A stretch of DNA of 64,000 nucleotides, from positions 5,935,501-5,999,500 of the forward strand of contig NZ_CP029190.1 in NCBI RefSeq assembly GCF_008642295.1. Reading direction: 5' to 3'. The stretch comes from Streptomyces venezuelae (lineage in GTDB: Bacteria > Actinomycetota > Actinomycetes > Streptomycetales > Streptomycetaceae). The notes below the pieces were generated by a model. The model saw only the letters and a program-made list of their open reading frames with translations. It was not told the DNA's origin and ran no database searches. Positions within the stretch are counted from its first letter, which is position 1; the number at the start of each line of letters is the position of its first letter. Below, piece by piece: positions 6,759-14,941 of the stretch. Position numbers and translations under genes: made by a program.

Positions 6759-8804
6759 TCATTCCGCGGGCGCCGCCGAGGCGATCAGCGTGCGCAGCAG
6801 CCCGGTCAGCCGGGTGGTGCGCGGCTTCGGCAAGACCTCCGCCACCGCCTTCGGGAGCGCCTGGTCCACCCCGTGCACCACGGACAGGTGCCGTTCGGCC
6901 CTTCCGAAGGCCGTGTACACCCAGTCCCGGGACAGTGCGTCCGCCGCATCGCCCGGCAGCACCACGACCACGGCCGGCCAGCGGGCGCCCACCGCCTGGT
7001 GCGCGGTCACCGCCCAGCCGTGCCGGACCTCCGCCTCGACCCGGTCCTTCGGTACGGTGATCCGGCCGCCCGCGGGGCCGCAGTCCAGGTGGAGCCCCTC
7101 GGCGTCGGCCGAGTGCACCCGGCATGGCACGGCCCGGCCGGGGACGGGGACATGGACGACCCGGTCGTCCGGGTCGAAGCCGCCGAACCGGCCGGGGCCG
7201 GGGTTCAGGCGTTCCTTCAGGGCCGTGTTGAGGGCCCGGGTCCCGGACGGGCCGCCGTGCCCGGGGGTGATCACCTGGACGCCGTCGGGCTGGATGCCGA
7301 AGGCTCGGGGCACGGACTCGGCCACCAGCTGCACCGTCCGGTGCACGGCCTCGCCGGCGTCCCGCACCGGCACGATCACGACCTCCTTGCCCGGGGCGTC
7401 GACCTGGTTCAGCTCCCCGATGCCGATGCCCGAGACCAGCTCGCCGAGGGGGCCGGGGTCCGGCGTCCGGGAGACCGCTTGCGGGCAGGCGCGGGCGGCC
7501 AGGAGGTCCGCGAACACCCGGCCGGGGCCCGCCGATCCGAGCACCCCGGGGTCGCCGGACAGCACCAGCCGGGCGCCGTCCGGCACCGACTCGACCAGCG
7601 CGGCCCCGCTTTCCACGTCCAGCTGGGGCGCGTCCAGCACGATCAGCAGGTCCAGTTCCCACTGGCCGTCCGCGTCCCGGGCCGGGCCCTCGGTCCCGGC
7701 CAGGAGGTCGGCGACGGTCACCACCCCGGGCGCCGGGGTGCGGGCGGCTGCCCAGGTGGCCGCCCAGGCGCGGAGCCCGAGGCCATGGGCGGCGGCGAGC
7801 AGGGCGAGCGGTTCCGCGCGGGCCGCCTCGCCGCCGGTGTGGGCGACCAGGCCGTGCTGTGCCGCCGCGCGGATCAGCTCCGCTGCGGAGGGGCTGGGGG
7901 CTGCGGTGGCGGCTGCCTGCCAGGCGTCGGGCGAAGTTTCCGCCTCGCCGCCGGTGCCGAAGGTGTTGATCAGGCGGGCCAGGCCGTCCGCCAGGCTCTC
8001 CTCCGCCAGGGCGCAGCCCTCCAGGCCCACCAGGACCCGGACCGGCTGCTCCTCGCCCTCGCCTTCCGCGGGGGGTTCCCCGACCGGCTCCTGGAAGACC
8101 AGTACGGTCCCTTCGGCGATCGCCGGCTCCAGGGCGGCGGCCGGGTCGGGGACGGCGTACTGGGCCAGCGCGGACTGCAGGACCGGGGCGTCCAGCACGG
8201 TGTGGCCCTTGAGGGCGGCCTGTTCCAGCAGCCAGCCCACCAGGGCGGTGGTCCGGCGCTCGTCGCCGGGGCCGCACTCGGGGCCGAGCAGGGAACGGGC
8301 GAAGGCGTCCGCCTGGGAGGGACGGATGCCGGTGACGGCGAGCAGCTGCCAGGGGTCTTCGGCGAGCCGGTCGGCCGCGGTCTCGCCGAGCACCTCGGCG
8401 GCCCGGGCGGCGGCCGTTTCGGGGGCGCCGGCCCGGGCGAGCAGTGCGCGGACCGCGGCGATGGTTTCCGGGGCGGGGCCTGCGGGTGCGGGTGCGGGTG
8501 CCGGGGGAGGGGTGGTGGGGGTTGGGGTCGTCCGGCGCGGCACGGTCGGTGCGTCGTCGAAGTACCGGGGTGCGGGCTTCTCGCCGCTCTCCACGGCGCG
8601 GACGGCGGCCAGCAGGTCGGCGGCCTTGCCGCTGAGGGCGGCGCCGGCGTCGATCGGAGCGGACCGCTCCGCCTTGCGGCGGGCGATGCGGTCGCGCTCG
8701 ATCTTCTGCGCGGCGAGCTCGGCTTCGGCTTCGGTGCGGGTGGGTGCCGGCTCGGCCTCGCTGCCTGCGGCGCCATCCCCCACCCCGCCCCTTCCCGAAA
8801 CCAA
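6759..8804 (-). CDS. RecD2-like helicase relative with degenerate ATPase motifs; 5' end probably frameshifted
   Basis: The sequence shows a helix-hairpin-helix region followed by a superfamily 1 (RecD/TraA-like) helicase fold. The HhH-type part is about residues 115-175 (EDPWQLLAVTGIRPSQAD). The Walker A position reads AHTGGEAARAEPLALL, lacking GKT. Walker B reads LLIVLDAPQL instead of a DE pair. Motif III GDPGVLG, the region WAVTAHQAVGARWPAVVVVLP and the final VYTAFGRAERHLSVVHG are recognisable. It therefore looks like an ATPase-dead paralogue, perhaps structural. Only a TTG (8804) is available at this 5' end; GTG 8783 after GGAAGGGG is an alternative. The more likely full gene begins at GTG 9295 and needs one extra base in a G run (see findings). 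Confidence 0.65.
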   Translation of the reverse strand: MVSGRGGVGDGAAGSEAEPAPTRTEAEAELAAQKIERDRIARRKAERSAPIDAGAALSGKAADLLAAVRAVESGEKPAPRYFDDAPTVPRRTTPTPTTPPPAPAPAPAGPAPETIAAVRALLARAGAPETAAARAAEVLGETAADRLAEDPWQLLAVTGIRPSQADAFARSLLGPECGPGDERRTTALVGWLLEQAALKGHTVLDAPVLQSALAQYAVPDPAAALEPAIAEGTVLVFQEPVGEPPAEGEGEEQPVRVLVGLEGCALAEESLADGLARLINTFGTGGEAETSPDAWQAAATAAPSPSAAELIRAAAQHGLVAHTGGEAARAEPLALLAAAHGLGLRAWAATWAAARTPAPGVVTVADLLAGTEGPARDADGQWELDLLIVLDAPQLDVESGAALVESVPDGARLVLSGDPGVLGSAGPGRVFADLLAARACPQAVSRTPDPGPLGELVSGIGIGELNQVDAPGKEVVIVPVRDAGEAVHRTVQLVAESVPRAFGIQPDGVQVITPGHGGPSGTRALNTALKERLNPGPGRFGGFDPDDRVVHVPVPGRAVPCRVHSADAEGLHLDCGPAGGRITVPKDRVEAEVRHGWAVTAHQAVGARWPAVVVVLPGDAADALSRDWVYTAFGRAERHLSVVHGVDQALPKAVAEVLPKPRTTRLTGLLRTLIASAAPAE

Positions 8805-9295
8805 GGGCTCCGCCCCCGCCCCCCATCCGGGACCTCCGCCCCGGCCCCGCCGTCGCGGGGCTGTGCCCCGGCCCCCGGCTCCTGGGGCTCCGCCCCCGGT
8901 TCCCCGTCGCGGGCCTCCGGCCCGGGCTCCCCGTGGTGGGCCTCCGGCCCGGGCTTGCCGTCGCGGGGCTGTGCCCCGCCCCCCGGCTCCTGGGGCTCCG
9001 CCCCCGGCTCCCCGTCCCGGGGCTCCGCCCCGGGCTGCGTTCCGGCCTTCGGCCGCTGGTCCTGGGGCTCCGCCCCCCGTTCCTCGTCGCGGGCCTCCGG
9101 CCCGGGCTCCCCGTGGTGGGCCTCCGGCCCACGCTGCCCGTCGCGGGGCTGGGCGCCGGCCTCCGCCCCGAGGCCCGCGTCGCCGGGCTGCGGCGTGGCC
9201 TCCGGCTGCTGGGGTTCCGTCCCGAGGGCCGCCCGGGCCGGGGGCTGGGCCCCGGGGGGTGGGGCGGTGGGGGTGGGGGACGGGTCCGTGGTCAC
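8805..9295 (-). other. Probable N-terminal coding extension of the RecD2-like gene, in another frame
   Basis: The GTG at 9295-9293 overlaps the TGA stop of the upstream aldo/keto reductase (GTGA), the usual sign of translational coupling. The frame then encodes an acidic Pro/Gly/Glu-rich low-complexity tract (GEPGPEARDGEPGAEPQEPG-like repeats). At the run of six G's on the minus strand (plus 8819-8824) it leaves the helicase frame. Adding one base there joins the two frames as PDGGAGAEPLVSG and gives a single protein of about 845 residues. Whether this is a real frameshift or a sequencing error in a homopolymer cannot be decided here. Confidence 0.55.
8811..9190. repeat. Cluster of GC-rich mini-palindromes with a 90-bp direct duplication
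   Basis: About a dozen hairpin units of the form GGGGCTCCGCCCC, GGGCCTCCGGCCC or GGGGCTGTGCCCC follow one another. The stretch 8881-8970 is repeated at 9061-9150, exactly 180 bases apart, with only a few differences. The spacing is a multiple of three, so the duplication keeps the reading frame of the acidic repeat in the overlapping minus-strand gene. Confidence 0.85.
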
Positions 9296-10275
9296 AGTGT
9301 GCTCCAGTCCTGGTCGGGGTAGCGGTGCACCGGGGCCGAAACGTCGTCCAGTGCCTGGCGGATCTCCTCCGGAAGGGTAAGCGGCTCCGCTGACAAAGCC
9401 TCGCTGAGCTGCGTCGATGTCCGCGCGCCCACGATCGGCGCGGCCACCCCCGGCCGGTCCCGGACCCATGCCAGGGCCACCTGGAGCGGCGTCACGGCCA
9501 GCCCGTGCGCAGCCGTCGCCACCGCGTCCACGATCCCGCTCGCCGTATCGTCCAGGTACGGCTCGACAAAGGCCGCCAGCGTCTCCGAGGCGCCCCGGGA
9601 GTCCGCCGGCACCCCCGAGCGGTACTTGCCGGTGAGGACCCCCCGGCCCAGCGGGGAGGACGGCAGCAGCCCCACCCCCAGGTCCAGCGCGGCCGGCAGC
9701 ACCTCGCGCTCCACGCCCCGCTGGAGCAGGGAGTACTCCATCTGCGTCGAGGCGAGCCGGGTCCGTACCCCCGGCGCCGCCAGCTGCCAGGTCGCCGCCT
9801 TGGCCAGCTGCCAGCCGCAGAAGCCCGCCAGCCCGGCGTACCGGGCCCGGCCGCTGCTCACCGCGAGGTCGAGCGCCTGGAGGGTCTCCTCCAGCGGGGT
9901 CCCCGGGTCGAACGCGTGGACCTGCCACAGGTCCACGTAATCCGTGCCCAGCCGGGCCAGCGAATCGTCCAGCGCCGCCAGCAGGTGCCCGCGCGAGGCG
10001 TCGATCCGGCGGTCGGGGTCCCGCACCGAGCCCGCCTTGGTGGCGATCACCAGGTCCTGGCGCGGGACCAGCCCGCCCACCAGCTGTCCCAGCAGGTACT
10101 CCGCCTCCCCGCCGCCATACGCGTCGGCGGTGTCGACGAGCGTGCCGCCCGCCTCCCAGAAGGTCTTCAACTGGTCGGCGGCGGCCTGGTCACCGGTGTC
10201 CCGTCCCCAGGTCAGCGTGCCGAGGCCGATCCGGGACACGCGCAGGCCGGTGCGGCCGAGATGCCTCTGCTCCAT
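9292..10275 (-). CDS. Aldo/keto reductase
   Basis: This 327-residue NAD(P)H-dependent oxidoreductase has a (beta/alpha)8 barrel. N-terminal MEQRHLGRTGLRVSRIGLG is typical of the AKR family. DTADAYGGGEAEYLLG carries the catalytic Asp and Tyr. The lysine lies in VIATKAG and the histidine of the tetrad in DLWQVHAFDP. SPLGRGVLTGKY and the cofactor-binding IVGARTSTQL follow. The ATG at 10275 is chosen over upstream in-frame codons because it gives the standard family N-terminus. On the minus strand TAGTCT lies 8 bases before it without a ribosome site, suggesting a leaderless transcript. Its stop overlaps the GTG of the RecD2-like gene, so the two are probably co-translated. Confidence 0.88.
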   Translation of the reverse strand: MEQRHLGRTGLRVSRIGLGTLTWGRDTGDQAAADQLKTFWEAGGTLVDTADAYGGGEAEYLLGQLVGGLVPRQDLVIATKAGSVRDPDRRIDASRGHLLAALDDSLARLGTDYVDLWQVHAFDPGTPLEETLQALDLAVSSGRARYAGLAGFCGWQLAKAATWQLAAPGVRTRLASTQMEYSLLQRGVEREVLPAALDLGVGLLPSSPLGRGVLTGKYRSGVPADSRGASETLAAFVEPYLDDTASGIVDAVATAAHGLAVTPLQVALAWVRDRPGVAAPIVGARTSTQLSEALSAEPLTLPEEIRQALDDVSAPVHRYPDQDWSTL

Positions 10276-10343
10276 GAGCGCTGAGACTACTGGGGCACTG
10301 ACGCGCGGCACTCCGGCGCGCTACAGTCCCCCGCAGACCAACG

Positions 10344-10357
10344 TTACTGATCGGTAA
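10344..10357. promoter_or_regulatory. Near-palindromic operator candidate (TetR type)
   Basis: TTACTGATCGGTAA is symmetric at 12 of 14 positions and lies 20 bases before the start of the oxidoreductase gene, where a repressor could block transcription. Similar TTAC...GTAA sites are bound by TetR-family regulators; which regulator acts here is unknown. Confidence 0.45.
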
Positions 10358-10376
10358 ACCGGTAAGGGGACGACCT

Positions 10377-11426
10377 ATGCGGCTCGGCATCAATCTCGGC
10401 TACTGGGGTGCGGGCATGGACGCCGACAACCTGGCCGTCGCCCGGGAGGCGGACCGCCTCGGCTACGACGTGTGCTGGGCCGCCGAGGCCTACGGCTCCG
10501 ACGCGCCGACCGTACTGGCCTGGGTCGCCGCCCAGACCGAGCGGATCGACGTCGGGTCCGCGATCATGCAGATCCCGGCCCGCCAGCCCGCCATGACCGC
10601 GATGACGGCCGCCACCCTCGACTCGCTCTCCGGGGGGCGGTTCCGGCTCGGCCTCGGCGTCTCCGGCCCGCAGGTCTCGGAGGGCTGGTACGGCGTGAAG
10701 TTCGACAAGCCGCTGTCCCGCACCCGCGAGTACGTGGAGATCGTCCGCAAGGCGATGAGCCGCGAGCGGCTCACCCACGACGGCGAGCACTGGACCCTGC
10801 CGCTGCCCGGCGGCCCCGGCAAGCCGATCAAGCTGACGGTGCACCCGGAGCGCGAGCACATCCCGCTCTACATCGCCGCGATCGGCCCGAAGAACCTGGA
10901 GCAGACCGGCGAGATCGCCGACGGCGCCCTGCTGATCTTCCCGGCGGCGGAGCACCTGGAGGCCACCGCGCTCACCCACATCCGGGCGGGCCGCGCGAAG
11001 GCCGGGCTGACCATGGACGGCTTCGACGTCTGCCCGACCGTGCCGCTGGCCGTCGGCGAGGACGTGACCGGCCTGGCCGACATGTTCCGCCCGTACACCG
11101 CCCTGTACGTCGGTGGCATGGGCAGCCGGAAGCAGAACTTCTACAACCAGCTCGCCCAGCGCATGGGCTACGAGAAGGAAGCCGCCGAGATCCAGGACAA
11201 GTACCTGGCCGGCGACAAGCAGGGCGCCGCCGCCGCCGTCCCGCACTCGCTGATCGACTCCACCACCCTGCTCGGACCGGTGGAGCGGATCGCCGACGGG
11301 ATGCGGGCCTACGCGGAGGCCGGGGTCACCACCCTCACCCTCGCCCCGGCCGGTTTCACTCTCGACGAGCGCCTCACCGCCCTGCGGGCCGGCACCGAGG
11401 CCATGGAGCGGGCCGGGCTGGCCTAG
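10377..11426 (+). CDS. LLM-class F420-dependent oxidoreductase
   Basis: This 349-residue protein has the luciferase-like monooxygenase barrel fold. N-terminal MRLGINLGYWGAGMD and then ADRLGYDVCWAAEAYGSDA are typical of F420-dependent LLM reductases. TERIDVGSAIMQIPARQP and LSGGRFRLGLGVSGPQV form the cofactor-binding face. The C-terminal part (RIADGMRAYAEAGVTTLTL) matches the usual end of the barrel. It probably moves hydride between F420H2 and an unknown substrate in the cytoplasm. AAGGGGA lies 7 bases before the ATG. A palindrome at 10344 may regulate it, and a terminator at 11469 ends the unit. It is divergent from the aldo/keto reductase. Confidence 0.87.
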   Translation: MRLGINLGYWGAGMDADNLAVAREADRLGYDVCWAAEAYGSDAPTVLAWVAAQTERIDVGSAIMQIPARQPAMTAMTAATLDSLSGGRFRLGLGVSGPQVSEGWYGVKFDKPLSRTREYVEIVRKAMSRERLTHDGEHWTLPLPGGPGKPIKLTVHPEREHIPLYIAAIGPKNLEQTGEIADGALLIFPAAEHLEATALTHIRAGRAKAGLTMDGFDVCPTVPLAVGEDVTGLADMFRPYTALYVGGMGSRKQNFYNQLAQRMGYEKEAAEIQDKYLAGDKQGAAAAVPHSLIDSTTLLGPVERIADGMRAYAEAGVTTLTLAPAGFTLDERLTALRAGTEAMERAGLA

Positions 11427-11468
11427 CCACTCGTCCGTCCGATCGATCCGATCGGGTCAGAAGCGCCG

Positions 11469-11509
11469 CGGCCGTGGTGGGGGCTCGGGGGTCTTCCCCG
11501 CCACGGCCG
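11469..11509 (+). terminator. Terminator of the LLM oxidoreductase
   Basis: CGGCCGTGGTGGGG (11469-11482) pairs with CCCCGCCACGGCCG (11496-11509), with one T-G pair, 42 bases after the stop codon. Confidence 0.7.
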
Positions 11510-11630
11510 TCACCCCCATCAACGCGCGGCCCGCCCGCCGGGTTACGCCCCCGCCCGAACCCCTTCGGGTCCTTCGTTCGGCCGAGTAGTGCGACGTATC
11601 CGGTTGCCCGGTCGTCCGATCGGGATTTGA

Positions 11631-11653
11631 GTGAACCTCCAGGGGGTGTTCAC
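11631..11653. promoter_or_regulatory. Inverted repeat before the ferritin-like gene
   Basis: GTGAAC (11631-11636) and GTTCAC (11648-11653) form perfect 6-base arms around 11 bases, ending 15 bases before the GTG start. It overlaps the ribosome-site region, so it could be an operator or an mRNA hairpin. Confidence 0.35.
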
Positions 11654-11668
11654 GCCCGGAGGTGGACC

Positions 11669-12457
11669 GTGCTCTCAGCCCGCAGCCTGTTCCAGGAGAT
11701 CGTCGACCATGACGACTCCTTCCAGCTGTTCTGCTCCATCGCCGCCAGCGGTGAGACCCAGGGCGGCTGGGAGAACGCCCGGATCGCCGCCCTGGTGCCG
11801 GACGGCATGCGCGCCATGGCCCCCAAGATCACCCGGCACGGCGCCGACGAGGACAAGCACGGCCGGATCTTCAACGCGCTGCTGCGCAAACGCGGGCTGC
11901 CGCCGGTCCCGGTACCGCCGGAGACGGACTACACCATGCTGCTGGAGCGGCGCGGCATCGGCCTCGCCCACTCCAAGCTGCGCGGCGACGAGCCGCTCAC
12001 CGAGCAGGACGTCGTCGTCTACCTCGCGCACAGCCGGGTCACCGAGCAACGCGCCGCCGACCAGATGGAGATGCTGGTCAACCACTTCGGCGAGGACCCC
12101 GAGCTCGGCAGGGCCATCCGCATGATCAGCCACGACGAGGACAACCACCTCGCCTACTGCCACGAGGAATTGCTCCGGCTCGCCCGGCAGGGCCACGGCC
12201 GGACCATCCATCGGGTACTCCGGGAGAGCGCCCTCACCGAGATCGCCGTCTACCGGGACGTGAGCCTGGCCGTCATGGACCACATGGGCCGCATCCTGAA
12301 CTGGCCGAGGCCGAAGGCCGCCGCCCTGGCCGCCGGCATCCGGGGCATGTACGCGTACGAACGGTTCAGCGGCTGGCACCGGATGGTCGGCCTGCGGATG
12401 CCGGAGCGGCTCGACGCGCTGGGCGGACCGGTCACCACCGCCCCCGAGTTCGCCTGA
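11669..12457 (+). CDS. Ferritin-like domain protein
   Basis: This 262-residue all-alpha protein carries several acidic/histidine pairs expected of a di-iron four-helix bundle: HGADEDKHGRIF, SRVTEQRAADQMEML and SHDEDNHLAYCHEELL. These resemble the ExxH ligands of ferritin-like and rubrerythrin-like proteins. The N-terminus begins MLSARSLFQEIVDHDDSF. There is no signal peptide. GTG 11669 is chosen because GGAGGTGGA ends 3 bases before it. The chemistry is not predictable; such proteins act as oxidases, hydroxylases or iron-handling proteins. It converges on the corA gene with a 28-base gap. Confidence 0.78.
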   Translation: MLSARSLFQEIVDHDDSFQLFCSIAASGETQGGWENARIAALVPDGMRAMAPKITRHGADEDKHGRIFNALLRKRGLPPVPVPPETDYTMLLERRGIGLAHSKLRGDEPLTEQDVVVYLAHSRVTEQRAADQMEMLVNHFGEDPELGRAIRMISHDEDNHLAYCHEELLRLARQGHGRTIHRVLRESALTEIAVYRDVSLAVMDHMGRILNWPRPKAAALAAGIRGMYAYERFSGWHRMVGLRMPERLDALGGPVTTAPEFA

Positions 12458-12485
12458 GAGCCCCGACCGGCCGCAGCCGCGTCGC

Positions 12486-13478
12486 CTACAGCCAGCCGCG
12501 GCGCTTGAACATCCGGTGCAGGCCGACGCAGATCCCCGCCATCACCAGCAGCACGGCCGGATAACCCCACCACTGCCCGAGCTCCGGCATGTGCTCGAAG
12601 TTCATCCCGTAGATCCCCGCGACCATCGTCGGGACGGCCGCCATCGCCGCCCAGGCCGAGATCTTCCGCACGTCGTCGTTCTGCCGGACCCCCATCTGCG
12701 CCAGATGCGCCGCCAGCGCGTCCGACAGCAACCGGTCCAGGCCCTCGATGTACTCGTTGGCCTTGGTCAGATGGTCCGCGACATCCCGGAAGAACGGCCG
12801 CGAATGGTCGTCGACGAACGGCACGCTGCCGAAGGCCAGCCGGTTCATCGGCTGGAGCAGCGGACTGGTCGCCCGCCGGAACTCCAGCACCTGCCGCTTG
12901 AAACCGTAGATCCGCCCCGCGATCGTCTTCGCATCGGTCGGGTTCGGGGCGAACACCTCCGCCTCCAGCTCCTCCAGATCCGCCTGGAGCTCCGCCGCCA
13001 CCTCGATGTAGTGGTCCACCACCGCGTCGCTCACCGCGTACAGCACCGCGGTCGGCCCGTGCCGCAGCACCGTCTGCTCCTGCTCCAGCCGCTTCCGCAC
13101 GGCCTTCAGCGCCCCGCCCTCACCGTGCCGCACGGTCACCACGAAGCAGTCGCCGACGAACAGCATCAGCTCGCCGGCGGTCACCGTGTCCGTGGCGTCG
13201 TCGTACAGGACCGGCTTGAGGACCACGAACATCGAGTCGTCGTACACCTCCAGCTTCGGACGCTGGTGTGCGGTCAGCGCGTCCTCCACCGCCAGCGGGT
13301 GCAGCCCGAACTCCCGGCTCACATGGTCGAACTCCTTCTCGGTGGGCTCGTACATGCCCACCCACAGGAACGCGTCACCCGCTGCCCGTGCCTCGGCCAG
13401 GGCATCGGAGAAATCCTCCGGCCCTTCCGTCCGCCGGCCGTTCCGGTAAATCGCGCAGTCCACAATCACGCGGGGCAT
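12486..13478 (-). CDS. corA: CorA-like magnesium/cobalt transporter
   Basis: This 330-residue protein has a large cytoplasmic domain and two C-terminal membrane helices. The first helix ends in the CorA selectivity signature YGMNFEHMPEL, followed by a short loop and the second helix (YPAVLLVMAGICVGLHRMF). A basic tail KRRGWL follows. The family forms pentameric channels for Mg2+ in the cytoplasmic membrane. A long helix (about residues 165-210, LQADLEELEAEVFAP) matches the stalk. The ATG at 13478 gives the normal N-terminus MPRVIVDCAIYRNG; in-frame codons upstream overlap the divergent phosphatase gene and look non-coding. Confidence 0.88.
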   Translation of the reverse strand: MPRVIVDCAIYRNGRRTEGPEDFSDALAEARAAGDAFLWVGMYEPTEKEFDHVSREFGLHPLAVEDALTAHQRPKLEVYDDSMFVVLKPVLYDDATDTVTAGELMLFVGDCFVVTVRHGEGGALKAVRKRLEQEQTVLRHGPTAVLYAVSDAVVDHYIEVAAELQADLEELEAEVFAPNPTDAKTIAGRIYGFKRQVLEFRRATSPLLQPMNRLAFGSVPFVDDHSRPFFRDVADHLTKANEYIEGLDRLLSDALAAHLAQMGVRQNDDVRKISAWAAMAAVPTMVAGIYGMNFEHMPELGQWWGYPAVLLVMAGICVGLHRMFKRRGWL

Positions 13479-13533
13479 TCTTCCCTGCCCCGCCCGGCCC
13501 CGCATCCCGGGCCCACCACCTACCCTTGGCCGC

Positions 13534-14238
13534 ATGGCCACGCTGATCCTCGTACGACACGGGCGGTCCACCGCCAACACCGCAGGGCTGCTCGCCGGGT
13601 GGACCCCCGGCGTGGTGCTCGACGCACGGGGCGCCGGGCAGGCCGCCGCACTGCCGGCACGGCTCGCCGGGCTGCCGCTGGCGGCTGCCGTGACCAGTCC
13701 GCTGGAGCGCTGCCGGCAGACCCTGGAACCCCTGCTCGCCGCCCGGCCCGGACTCGCCCTGCACACCGACGACCGGATCGGCGAGTGCCACTACGGCGAC
13801 TGGTCCGGCCGCAAACTCTCCGAACTCGCCGACGAACCGCTGATGAAGATCGTCCAGCAGCACCCGTCCGCAGCCGCCTTCCCCGGCGGCGAATCCATGC
13901 GCGCCATGCAGGCCCGCGCCGTGGACGCGGTCCGCGACTGGAACGCCCGCATGGACGAGGAACACGGCCATGACGCCGTCTACCTGATGTGTTCGCACGG
14001 CGACATCATCAAGTCGCTCGTCGCCGACGCCCTCGGCATGCACCTCGACCTGTTCCAGCGCATCCACGTCGACCCCTGCTCGGTCACCGCCATCCGCTAC
14101 ACCCCCTCCCGCCCGTTCCTCCTCCGGCTCGGTGACACCGGGGACTTCGACTCCTTCGCCCCGCGCGAGAGCAACGCGGACAAAGCCGTAGAAGACGGCG
14201 GGAACGCAGTCGTGGGCGGCGGCGCGGGCGCCGGGTGA
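13534..14238 (+). CDS. Histidine phosphatase (phosphoglycerate mutase-like)
   Basis: This 234-residue protein of the MSMEG_4193 / GpmB-like type starts MATLILVRHGRSTANTAG, which carries the RHG phosphohistidine motif at residues 8-10. SPLERCRQTLEPL contributes the second arginine. The catalytic glutamate lies near RIGECHYGDWSGRKL. CSHGDIIKSLVADAL carries the second histidine. It is expected to be a cytoplasmic phosphatase; the substrate is unknown. TACCCT at 13521-13526 ends 7 bases before the ATG and no ribosome site is present, so the mRNA is probably leaderless. It heads a same-strand group with DUF3090, the SCO1664-family gene and mshC. Confidence 0.85.
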   Translation: MATLILVRHGRSTANTAGLLAGWTPGVVLDARGAGQAAALPARLAGLPLAAAVTSPLERCRQTLEPLLAARPGLALHTDDRIGECHYGDWSGRKLSELADEPLMKIVQQHPSAAAFPGGESMRAMQARAVDAVRDWNARMDEEHGHDAVYLMCSHGDIIKSLVADALGMHLDLFQRIHVDPCSVTAIRYTPSRPFLLRLGDTGDFDSFAPRESNADKAVEDGGNAVVGGGAGAG

Positions 14239-14251
14239 TCGAACGGCGCAG

Positions 14252-14257
14252 TAGGGT
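14252..14257 (+). promoter_or_regulatory. -10 box candidate for the DUF3090 transcript
   Basis: TAGGGT lies in the 112-base gap before the DUF3090 gene, about 94 bases from its start codon. No clear -35 box was identified. Confidence 0.35.
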
Positions 14258-14350
14258 GGACTGACCGACCGCGTACGCAGACCTGCCGCCGGCGCCACTT
14301 CCAGGCCGGCCCTGCGCCTGGCCCCCGCTGCCGAGACTTGGAGACTGGAC

Positions 14351-14941
14351 GTGCCCCGTCAGGTGTTCCTCTACGACCCGCCGGACCGCTTCGTGGCGGG
14401 AACGGTCGGGCTGCCTGGACGCCGTACGTTCTTCCTGCAGGCCTCCTCCGGCCCCCGCGTCACCAGCGTCTCGCTGGAGAAGACCCAGGTCGCCGCGCTG
14501 GCCGAACGCATGGACGAGCTGCTCGACGAGGTCGTACGCCGCACCGGCGGCAATGCGCCGGTCCCGGCCGTCGCCCCCGCCGAGGCGGCCGACACGGCCC
14601 CGCTGGACGTGCCGGTGGACGAGGAATTCCGCGTCGGCACCATGGCCCTGGCCTGGGACGGCGAGGAACAGCGCATGATCGTCGAGGCGCAGGCCCTGGT
14701 CGAACTCGACGCGGACTCGGAGGAAGACCTCGCCGAGGCCGAGGAGCGGCTGCTCCAGGACGAGGAGAACGGCCCGCCGATGCTCCGGGTCCGCCTCACC
14801 GGGGCGCAGGCCCGCGCCTTCGCCAAGCGGGCCCTGGACGTGGTCAACGCCGGCCGGCCCCCGTGCCCGCTGTGCAGCCTGCCCCTGGACCCGGAAGGAC
14901 ACGTGTGTCCGCGCCAGAACGGGTACCGGCGTCAGGTGTGA
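14351..14941 (+). CDS. DUF3090 family protein
   Basis: This 196-residue protein begins MPRQVFLYDPPDRFVAGTVG, the family N-terminus, followed by RTFFLQA. A central helical region (LEKTQVAALAERMDELLDEV) follows. The C-terminal zinc-ribbon-like motif CPLCSLPLDPEGHVCPRQNG supplies CxxC...C ligands. It is conserved in actinobacteria beside the SCO1664-family and mshC genes; no biochemical role is established to my knowledge. GTG start with GGAG about 10 bases before. It overlaps the next gene, indicating co-translation. Confidence 0.85.
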   Translation: MPRQVFLYDPPDRFVAGTVGLPGRRTFFLQASSGPRVTSVSLEKTQVAALAERMDELLDEVVRRTGGNAPVPAVAPAEAADTAPLDVPVDEEFRVGTMALAWDGEEQRMIVEAQALVELDADSEEDLAEAEERLLQDEENGPPMLRVRLTGAQARAFAKRALDVVNAGRPPCPLCSLPLDPEGHVCPRQNGYRRQV

